Below are positions 44,450 to 49,982 of a DNA stretch of 49,982 nucleotides, piece by piece. The stretch covers positions 1 to 49,982 of the forward strand of contig NZ_JAMXFA010000046.1 of assembly GCF_025370785.1 (NCBI RefSeq), given 5' to 3'. Source of the stretch: Laspinema olomoucense D3b. GTDB taxonomy: Bacteria; Cyanobacteriota; Cyanobacteriia; Cyanobacteriales; Laspinemataceae. Position numbers and translations under genes: made by a program. The first letter of the stretch is position 1, and each line of letters begins with the position of its first letter. The notes below the pieces were generated by a model. That model was not told the DNA's origin. It was given only the letters and a program-made list of their open reading frames with translations, and did no database searches.

Positions 44450-44752
44450 CTACCAGCTAGACTTGACAACCCCAGGGAGGAGTCCTTCGTGGGCCATTTC
44501 GCGAATCACGTTCCGAGAGAGTCCGAAATCGCGATAAAACCCTCTGGGACGTCCCGTCAGCCAGCAACGGTTGCGGACCCGGTTTGGGGCGCTATTGCGG
44601 GGGAGTTGTTGAAGTTGGCGGTGAATTTGCAATTTTTCTTCTGGATCCGTCGCGGCGGCAAATTGCGCTTTTAACTCAAATCGCTTATCGATGTACTTGT
44701 CAACGAGCGCTTTGCGTTTCTTTTCCCGCTCGATCATGGATTTCTTAGCCAT
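44450..44752 (-). CDS. rpsN: 30S ribosomal protein S14
   Basis: Small-subunit ribosomal protein that binds the 3' major domain of 16S rRNA. The ATG at 44752 gives [20 protein letters not shown] and exactly 100 residues, the usual length of the zinc-free (long) S14; the frame is open 11 codons further, but that extension is not conserved. The C-terminal RNA-binding part is typical: [21 protein letters not shown], then [20 protein letters not shown]. The CxxC pairs of the zinc-type S14 are absent. It is a single gene outside the main ribosomal operon, as usual in cyanobacteria. Confidence 0.96.
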   Translation of the reverse strand: MAKKSMIEREKKRKALVDKYIDKRFELKAQFAAATDPEEKLQIHRQLQQLPRNSAPNRVRNRCWLTGRPRGFYRDFGLSRNVIREMAHEGLLPGVVKSSW

Positions 44753-44810
44753 GTAATGATTCTCATCCCTTAAAAAAGACAGCATCTTTCACTGTACATC
44801 ATTTCACCTC

Positions 44811-44847
44811 AAAAAAACAATCCCTCTCAATAGTTAGAGAGGGATTG
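44811..44847 (-). terminator. Rho-independent terminator between the IS110 transposase and rpsN
   Basis: On the minus strand, CAATCCCTCTC and GAGAGGGATTG form an 11-bp stem with an 8-nt loop, directly followed by TTTTTTT. It lies 17 nt after the transposase stop and shields rpsN from its transcription. Confidence 0.88.
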
Positions 44848-44863
44848 CTTTTGCTTTACCGGG

Positions 44864-46255
44864 TCAGGATTTTGGGTGCAATTCTTTCATGAGTTCATTG
44901 AAAAGCAGTTCTACACCTTTCGCGGCAGTCTGGGAACATATCAGCTTTCCAAAACGCTTTTTCGCCTCACCCTTTTTTACCGGGGCCGTCGCTTTGCCAT
45001 CAGTTCCCAGTAACGCAGGGAGATCAAGAGTAAGGTTTAGACTTTGCTCTAGTTGACTGAGGATAGCAGGGGAAAGCAAGGGCCCGAGTTGAGTCTTGAG
45101 AGTTGCGATCGCATCCTGTTTCTGTTTTTCCAATAACCGGGAATGGTAAATCTCAGGGTTATCGTTATATTGCCGAGTCCGGGTATCGTAGAACTCAGCC
45201 AGTTGTTTTGAGATCTCGGTATCGGGGCGAGCTTTCACGGGTGCGATCGTCGTGACAATCCATAAATAGAGCATTTGGCGCGATATCTTGGATCCGCTTT
45301 TCTGGGTTGATTCTTTATCACCGGATGAGTGTTCAATCCCACCATAGCCCAGACGCTGTTTAAAACGGGCTCGCCAATTGCGATAATCACCGGAACCCAT
45401 GAACCGCTCGATCGGGAAAATGTGGGAGATGACCCAACAACGAGTTCTCATCCCCATCCCTAACTCTTCCATCACTCGGTTATAAACCCTGAGTTCTGGT
45501 TGTCTCAAGAGAGCCCCTAGCTTTTCCTCTATCTGGATCTCCCAGTCGGTTAACTGGCAGAGTTGACGGGCTAGATTACGGGAATATTCAGAGATTTCAA
45601 TCCCATAAGTAGGGGCGATCGAGATCTCGTAAAGTTTTTCGTAATAGCGATGATTGGTTTTGAGGTTTCGCTCTCGACCGGCAAGAAAACACCATAACGG
45701 GACCTGTCCATCTATAGCGCGTTGTGAATCTTTCAACGCTGCCTCTGGAAATTCCCGGGCGAGTTGCTGCCTGAGTCGGTTGATAATCGGACTCTGGATC
45801 CGATTTAAGCTTTGAAGTTGGTGACATCCATCTCTCATTGGCACGATGAAATTCTCATGCTCATATCCCAAAAATGCCTCTGGATAATTCCAGAAACCGA
45901 GGGCATAAGCGGCGAGGGCGAGCGCGTCAGCAGCATCATTCTTATCGGGTAACTTTTTAGATTTCCGAAAGGATGCAACTTCCGAGTGCCCGACCCAGAG
46001 TATTTTCACCCCGTGACTTTTTAAAACATGAGCCCATATCCATGAGTAATGTACTCCCGTGGGTTCCATTACCACCGCGTCAGGGTTTAGGGCGAGCAAT
46101 TCTTTGATTCCGTCCCGGTTAGAATATAACCGAGGGAATGATTTTGAGTTCTCTTTAAAATAGAGTTTGAGGTTGTAAGGTGCTTCTGTTAGCGGGCAAG
46201 CTACAACATTATCCTTACTGACGTCAAGCCCAATAACGACTGATTTTGATTCCAT
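44864..46255 (-). CDS. IS110 family transposase (DEDD type)
   Basis: A 463-residue recombinase. The N-terminal RuvC-like DEDD catalytic domain starts VIGLDVSKDNVVACPL, continues with AVVMEPTGVHYSWIW and reaches NDAADALALAAYAL (third and fourth acidic residues). After a helical region comes the C-terminal transposase_20-like part with the conserved Ser region (RARFKQRLGYGGIEHSSGDK, SKISRQMLYLWIV). The gene is full-length with no frameshift, so the element may still be mobile. IS110 elements insert without typical inverted repeats and are guided by a structured RNA from their own non-coding end. Here a 345-nt structured flank lies upstream of the start codon. Confidence 0.92.
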   Translation of the reverse strand: MESKSVVIGLDVSKDNVVACPLTEAPYNLKLYFKENSKSFPRLYSNRDGIKELLALNPDAVVMEPTGVHYSWIWAHVLKSHGVKILWVGHSEVASFRKSKKLPDKNDAADALALAAYALGFWNYPEAFLGYEHENFIVPMRDGCHQLQSLNRIQSPIINRLRQQLAREFPEAALKDSQRAIDGQVPLWCFLAGRERNLKTNHRYYEKLYEISIAPTYGIEISEYSRNLARQLCQLTDWEIQIEEKLGALLRQPELRVYNRVMEELGMGMRTRCWVISHIFPIERFMGSGDYRNWRARFKQRLGYGGIEHSSGDKESTQKSGSKISRQMLYLWIVTTIAPVKARPDTEISKQLAEFYDTRTRQYNDNPEIYHSRLLEKQKQDAIATLKTQLGPLLSPAILSQLEQSLNLTLDLPALLGTDGKATAPVKKGEAKKRFGKLICSQTAAKGVELLFNELMKELHPKS

Positions 46256-46600
46256 GAATTTTCAAGGTTGTAACTGGGTGGGATTGCGCTAAATTTCCCC
46301 TTTCTTTCAGGGCCACGAATCACCCGAATAGGAAACAATTCACTGTCAAGCCTCTAAAGGGTTAGGCGCTATAGAGGCAATAGTCTGATCCACGAAAGAT
46401 GTAAACCTTAAAAGGTCATTTCATTCTCAAGACCCCGATCTATTGCCAAGCACCACCGGGTCAAAGACCCGGGCGGTTCAATTGCGCTATCTCCCCGCGA
46501 TCCTCCCTTTGGGGGAAGATTTCGATCCAGCGATAGCTATGGATCAGGCGATCGCCATCAGTGCGATCGCCTCTGGCAGAAGCCAGTCATCAGGCGGGGA
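46256..46600 (-). ncRNA. Candidate IS110 bridge RNA region
   Basis: Non-coding 345 nt directly upstream of the transposase. It holds a strong 7-bp stem CCGGGTC-AAA-GACCCGG (46456-46472), a second stem GCCTCTA/TAGAGGC with a 15-nt loop (46350-46378), and HIP1 sites near 46550. In IS110 elements the flank upstream of the recombinase encodes the bridge RNA that pairs with donor and target DNA through internal loops. The assignment is by position and structure only. Confidence 0.5.
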
Positions 46601-46843
46601 TTAGGGGATTAAAATCTTGGATACCCTCTCCTCTATGGAATCGCGTGCTTCCTCAAGAGCTTCAACCAAATAGAGTGCTTGCTCATCCTGGAAAATGGCG
46701 CGGTTTCCATTAGCCCAAATAACACGAGCTTCACAAGCGGTATCAGACAACTGAACCTCGGCAATTTGGGCTAAATTAACCCAACGGTTGCCCGGTAATA
46801 AAACCATCCAAGTGCTTGGTACTTTCACAATTGTTGTAGTCAT
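46601..46843 (-). CDS. Hypothetical protein (80 aa), accessory region
   Basis: A small soluble protein, MTTTIVKVPSTWMVLLPGNR through EERVSKILIP. The middle (WVNLAQIAEVQLSDTACEAR and VIWANGNRAIFQDEQALYLV) reads as a small beta-sheet, and a C-terminal helix is rich in Glu. No family recognised. It is the last of four short minus-strand genes (to 48170) of similar character, possibly one transcription unit, next to the IS110 element. Confidence 0.55.
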   Translation of the reverse strand: MTTTIVKVPSTWMVLLPGNRWVNLAQIAEVQLSDTACEARVIWANGNRAIFQDEQALYLVEALEEARDSIEERVSKILIP

Positions 46844-46922
46844 GATAGGATTAGATTTAGGAAAGCGAATTGATTTACTAGGGAGCCTTTTAGGGGGGTC
46901 CCTTTCCCCGTTTTAATCAAGG

Positions 46923-47111
46923 CTAAATTTGGGGACGGTATGCAACCTTAAGGTTGCGATTAGGGTAGAGACGCCGATATGCACAAAGTACGTTATCTAC
47001 CTCTTTTCTTTTAGCGAGTTGAGCGTGAATAACCTCCAATCCTTTATCGTCAGTTGAGATAACAAGCCAAGGATAGAGAGAATCTTTTTTAGGGTTGTAT
47101 TCTTTCATCAA
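46923..47111 (-). CDS. Hypothetical protein (62 aa), accessory region
   Basis: A short ORF starting MMKEYNPKKDSLYPWLVIST. The segment DDKGLEVIHAQLAKRKEVDN is a probable helix, and the C-terminus is basic (RRLYPNRNLKVAYRPQI). No recognised family, no membrane segment. It lies between two other small genes on the same strand, 79 nt upstream of one and 130 nt downstream of the other. Confidence 0.5.
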   Translation of the reverse strand: MMKEYNPKKDSLYPWLVISTDDKGLEVIHAQLAKRKEVDNVLCAYRRLYPNRNLKVAYRPQI

Positions 47112-47241
47112 AGTTGCACCTGAACAAACTGTATAAATACAAAGTGAGATAAGCTAGGTAAGGGTTTGAGACTGAAAGTGCTATACTGTATAACAGTACA
47201 ATCACAGGATAATTAACTTCCAAAGATGACGTTATTTAGAC

Positions 47242-47556
47242 TCATCTTTTGCTGTAAAAGTAGTTAACTATCGCCATTTTCTCATGAGGAGAAAGGGATA
47301 ATGCCTCCGCAGAGGCAGCACTCAAAAAAGAGCTATGCACTTCTTCCGTTGAGCATTGCAACAGCCTCGCCAGTGCCTCGGATAATCGCAAGATTGCAAT
47401 GAGTTGAATTGCCGTGAACTCGAACTGATTCCCCTCTAACTCAGCAGGAATCATGGATTCTAAAACTACATCTAACCCTTCAGAATTCATCGCATCTACG
47501 AAGCGCTTATAATCCTCTGGGGTCCCTTTGAACTTCCTGCGTTGATATTCATTCAT
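47242..47556 (-). CDS. Hypothetical protein (104 aa), accessory region
   Basis: A soluble, acidic, all-helical-looking protein (MNEYQRRKFKGTPEDYKRFV, then FEFTAIQLIAILRLSEALAR). Its start overlaps the stop of the upstream gene by 4 nt (ATGA), so the two are translationally coupled. No recognised domain. Context suggests a plasmid- or phage-like module. Confidence 0.6.
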   Translation of the reverse strand: MNEYQRRKFKGTPEDYKRFVDAMNSEGLDVVLESMIPAELEGNQFEFTAIQLIAILRLSEALARLLQCSTEEVHSSFLSAASAEALSLSPHEKMAIVNYFYSKR

Positions 47557-48170
47557 CTCATTAACCCCTTGCCTTGATCGTGACTACTGGGAAGGGGATT
47601 AATTCGAGACCCGGGGAAGATTGAGCTAAAGCCGTGGCTAGATTTTGGGTATAGGTCGTTTATCAGTCGGTCATGACCCAAGGATGATCGGGGTATGTCA
47701 GGGTCATGACCCGCGCATACCCCAAGGATATTCGCCGGATACTCGCAAGATACTCGCGGCATAACCGGGGGATAACCTGGGGATAACCCGGTTATCCCAT
47801 TAGGATGACTCTGGGATAACTCTGGGACAACCAGGGAGTCTAAGCACAGATCAGTTTTGTCTAGAGTCGGGGATACCTGGGAAGGATCTGGGTTGATCGG
47901 GGATACCGGGGACAGCTCTGGGTGGATCTGGGTGGATGCGATCGCATCTGGGGAACTCTCAGCGCGATCGCCTTCCAGTTCCTCGGTAGGGGCCTCTAGT
48001 AAATTTTCCTCCAAAAAAGCGTCGATGCTGTCTAGGACGCTTTCAACATAAGCAATCAAGTCACTCTTGCGGGTATAGCGCGAGTAGCCAGTAATCTCGC
48101 GATCGCGGCAAAACTGCTTAATCGCTTCAACGGTCATCGCCTCCAAGTTGGGGCGCGAGTAGGTGCTCAT
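47553..48170 (-). CDS. Hypothetical protein with SAP/Rho-N-like N-terminus
   Basis: A 205-residue protein. The first 55 residues (MTVEAIKQFCRDREITGYSR then YTRKSDLIAYVESVL) look like a SAP- or Rho-N-type helix-extended-loop-helix, a fold that often binds DNA or RNA. The rest is disordered, rich in Ser, Pro and Gly, with short degenerate repeats of YPP/EYPA/HDPDIPRS type encoded by a repetitive stretch at 47690-47880. It is the first gene of the minus-strand set, opposite the XRE regulator across a palindromic control region, and is coupled to the next gene by a 4-nt overlap. Confidence 0.65.
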   Translation of the reverse strand: MSTYSRPNLEAMTVEAIKQFCRDREITGYSRYTRKSDLIAYVESVLDSIDAFLEENLLEAPTEELEGDRAESSPDAIASTQIHPELSPVSPINPDPSQVSPTLDKTDLCLDSLVVPELSQSHPNGITGLSPGYPPVMPRVSCEYPANILGVCAGHDPDIPRSSLGHDRLINDLYPKSSHGFSSIFPGSRINPLPSSHDQGKGLMR

Positions 48171-48353
48171 CTTTTTTCTCTCCTGACAGAAAGGTGATAT
48201 AGACAGAGGAAAGGACAGGTCGCATCAATGCACCCTGATAACGGACAGCATCTCGCTGCCTGTCCATTCGTGTTGTTTCTTGTATGTCATTCTGGCATGA
48301 CACACTGACTTCTGTCAACCTGTCACGCCAAAATGTCATGCCAATAAGTCATA
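48171..48353. promoter_or_regulatory. Divergent control region with repeated operator-like palindromes
   Basis: It contains TGTCAT-TCTGGC-ATGACA (48285-48302), GGACAG-N11-CTGTCC (48243-48265) and two direct TGTCA(C/T)GCCA copies (about 48322-48347). Repeated TGTCA half-sites between two divergent gene sets suggest an operator, plausibly for the adjacent XRE-type protein. Confidence 0.6.
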
Positions 48354-48626
48354 ATGAAAAGAGAACAAAATGCTGAAAGACAGGAAGGTGGTTCCCTATT
48401 GGAGGCACTACGAATTGACCGAACTCAGTTAACTCAGGAGGAACTATGCAGGAGATGCGGGATCCCCCTGAGAACTTATGCTCGTTGGGTTTCAGGTGAA
48501 ACCCAGGGACGGCCTACAATTTCCCAGGTCAAAGCCCTATGTCGTGAGCTGGGAGTGTCGATCGATGAGTTGCCGGATGACTTCGGACCGATAGTGCGAT
48601 CGCACTCCCAAGAGGAGGGCGAATAA
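48354..48626 (+). CDS. XRE-type helix-turn-helix regulator (90 aa)
   Basis: A small DNA-binding protein with a Cro/CI-like fold: LTQEELCRRCGIPLRTYARW is the helix-turn-helix, followed by PTISQVKALCRELGVSIDEL. The length equals one HTH domain plus a short acidic tail (SHSQEEGE). It opens the plus-strand gene set, with a strong hairpin directly after its stop. Such regulators control plasmid, prophage and integrative-element genes. The palindromic region just upstream is the likely binding site, so autoregulation is probable. Confidence 0.8.
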   Translation: MKREQNAERQEGGSLLEALRIDRTQLTQEELCRRCGIPLRTYARWVSGETQGRPTISQVKALCRELGVSIDELPDDFGPIVRSHSQEEGE

Positions 48627-48633
48627 AAACAAA

Positions 48634-48665
48634 CCCTCTGTCGTTCGTGACAGAGGGCCCCTTTA
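48634..48665 (+). terminator. Hairpin terminator after the XRE gene
   Basis: A perfect 9-bp stem, CCCTCTGTC / GACAGAGGG with loop GTTCGT, followed by CCCCTTTAG. The U-tract is poor, so it may attenuate rather than stop transcription. Confidence 0.7.
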
Positions 48666-48699
48666 GATTGCGATTAAGACAGAGGAGGATTTTGGAGCA

Positions 48700-49227
48700 A
48701 TGCTAGGGAACGAGTCGAGTCAGGATCCATCGGTTGAAATTATCACAGAGGCTATCGAGGCCCTGTACAGGGATTGGTATTACCTCCCCTGCTCTTGCGG
48801 CACAAGCCATCGGCGGCTATTTTTCCCTAGGACTAAAACGGGATGGAGAGAATTTTGCTCTTTCTGTAATGGTCTTGGTTTCCGTGCGATGAGGGTTGAG
48901 CAGATGGCTGAAAAAATCGAATGCCCTCGTTGCGAGGGAACCGGGGAATATCGCGCCTATTACCGGGTGCAAGATGACGCAGAGATTACCGGCTACGAGA
49001 TTACCGGGGAACTTCACTGGATCCGGTACAGTTGTGGGTTTTGTGACGGGACCGGGGAGGTAGATCCGGATACCGCTTATTGGTGTGACGAGTGCAACGG
49101 AACCGGCGTGGATTCAGAGGGTGAAGAGTGTTCAGCTTGCCATGCTACAGGGATTGATGAAGATGGACCTTGGGCTGATGACTTTATAGAGGATACCGGG
49201 AACGATGAACCAACTTTCTCTGTTTGA
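48700..49227 (+). CDS. Zinc-finger protein with multiple DnaJ-like CxxCxGxG motifs
   Basis: A 175-residue protein with an acidic C-terminus. After a helix (residues 7-26) come CSCGTSHRR, CSFCNGLGF, CPRCEGTGEY, CGFCDGTGEV, CDECNGTGVD and CSACHATGID. At least four of these match the CxxCxGxG zinc-binding repeats of the DnaJ central domain; no J-domain or chaperone C-terminus is present. Such orphan repeat proteins may bind unfolded proteins or nucleic acids. It overlaps the next gene by 23 nt, so both are coupled. Function is not recognised. Confidence 0.8.
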   Translation: MLGNESSQDPSVEIITEAIEALYRDWYYLPCSCGTSHRRLFFPRTKTGWREFCSFCNGLGFRAMRVEQMAEKIECPRCEGTGEYRAYYRVQDDAEITGYEITGELHWIRYSCGFCDGTGEVDPDTAYWCDECNGTGVDSEGEECSACHATGIDEDGPWADDFIEDTGNDEPTFSV

Positions 49228-49918
49228 CCCTGAAAAATACTCAACCCCATCAAGCGATGGTAAACCGGATTGGTTCTACGACACGCATGATGGGGAGGAG
49301 TATGTTCCCTCTGTTAGCCCGAAAAAAGAAGAAAACGGATCTACCGAAACTTCCAAGGCAAGGGTGGATAGGTCTCAGGATGATGACATCAGCATACCCG
49401 GTCAATTCTCTCCAGTCAAATCAACCCAGAAAATCACCGGCGGGGGAAATTCAACGCCAGGGGAAGAAGTTATCCCCAGTGCGATCGCTTTCCCTTCCCC
49501 AGGGGTTGAAAGTTTAGACAGCAGCGCCAGCGGCGATCGGCATATTGGAATCTGTCGCACCGCTGGGGAAAATCTTGACAGCAGCGGCGAGGGCGATCGT
49601 CAGGTCACCGGGGATCGCACCGGCGCACCACAGGACTCTAAAAATCTGGGAATGCTAGGGAACGTCAGTGGCGATTGCTCCTGTTCTATAGCATCAAACT
49701 CAAACCCTTTAACCGAGATGGAAGGGAAGGCTATCTGGGATAACCTGATTTTTGGCCGAAAAACAGAGAATCCCGGTAGAGTCGCTTGTAAAACTACCGG
49801 GAACTCAGGCGATCGCAACCCAGGGAGGAACGATCATCAAAGGGTGGAATCCCACGATTCTACACTAGATATGGTGTCAGATGACAGCTCCAGGAGCGCT
49901 ATATCTAGGGTTTGCTGA
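49205..49918 (+). CDS. Hypothetical protein (237 aa), mostly disordered
   Basis: It starts MNQLSLFDPEKYSTPSSDGK, a motif common at the N-terminus of proteins on cyanobacterial mobile elements (QLSLFD followed by a Trp-Phe/Tyr-Asp segment, here PDWFYDTHDGEEY). The remainder is low-complexity, rich in Ser, Gly, Asp, with GEGDRQ/SGDRH repeats partly generated by GCGATCGC-like sites in the coding DNA (49530-49615). No domain recognised. It begins inside the preceding gene (23-nt overlap) and ends 64 nt before the window edge. Confidence 0.6.
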   Translation: MNQLSLFDPEKYSTPSSDGKPDWFYDTHDGEEYVPSVSPKKEENGSTETSKARVDRSQDDDISIPGQFSPVKSTQKITGGGNSTPGEEVIPSAIAFPSPGVESLDSSASGDRHIGICRTAGENLDSSGEGDRQVTGDRTGAPQDSKNLGMLGNVSGDCSCSIASNSNPLTEMEGKAIWDNLIFGRKTENPGRVACKTTGNSGDRNPGRNDHQRVESHDSTLDMVSDDSSRSAISRVC

Positions 49919-49982
49919 AAAAGTTATAAAAAGCAGGGGGGGTAAATGAACAAGAGGCCCCTATTCCTGCACCAATAAACAG

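Larger units (their letters stand above)
44864..46600 (-). mobile_element. IS110 family insertion element (approximate extent)
   Basis: Transposase gene plus its non-coding upstream flank. The outer borders cannot be fixed by eye because the family lacks clear terminal inverted repeats. The left end lies between the transposase stop and rpsN; the right end lies before the hypothetical gene at 46601. Confidence 0.65.

Overview
The window looks like chromosomal DNA of a filamentous, phycobilisome-containing cyanobacterium. It carries an allophycocyanin core gene (apcF), very many HIP1 octamers (GCGATCGC), a dnaE gene interrupted by the cyanobacterial DnaE split intein, several proteins of cyanobacterial-only families and WD40-coupled Ser/Thr kinases. 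I cannot name the species from the sequence. No rRNA, tRNA or CRISPR array was recognised.

Layout. 0-10 kb: apcF with a clear terminator, a TlyA-type rRNA methyltransferase, a family of palindromic dispersed repeats, a P1B-4-type metal ATPase behind a MerR-type promoter, a VanY-like carboxypeptidase, gatA and an alpha/beta hydrolase. 10.4-16.6 kb: dnaE as three overlapping ORFs. dnaE-N carries a 401-residue contiguous intein and ends in the DnaE split-intein N-half. A free-standing LAGLIDADG homing endonuclease follows, then the intein C-half fused to dnaE-C. In other cyanobacteria the two dnaE halves lie far apart, so this 'fractured' arrangement is the most striking item in the window.

16.6-25.3 kb: a 9-bp minisatellite, then four tandem Hanks-type kinases on the minus strand. 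All have an N-terminal zinc-ribbon-like module and three carry seven-bladed WD40 propellers. One has lost the DFG motif and another the catalytic-loop lysine. A CheY-like receiver follows. 26-36 kb: a DUF3153-like lipoprotein, TldE/PmbA, and a NrtB/NrtA/NrtD-like ABC transporter whose leader contains a recognisable c-di-AMP (ydaO/yuaA) riboswitch behind a near-consensus promoter. A GNAT acetyltransferase, a coiled-coil protein and a proline-rich membrane protein complete this part.

36-44.8 kb: mnmG, a TPR protein, a DUF3598-like protein, aat, a broken Phd/YefM-type antitoxin, a TIGR02587/TIGR02588-like membrane pair and rpsN. 44.8-50 kb: an accessory region. It starts with an IS110-family element that has a structured non-coding flank (candidate bridge RNA). 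It continues with two divergent gene sets of unknown function around a palindrome-rich control region, including a small XRE-type regulator and a protein with repeated CxxCxGxG zinc motifs. This part resembles an integrated plasmid- or phage-like island that runs off the right edge.

Functional links: the DnaE polypeptide needs one cis-splicing and one trans-splicing event before it is a complete replicative polymerase. The transporter is predicted to respond to c-di-AMP, and the metal ATPase to a MerR-family sensor that is not encoded nearby.
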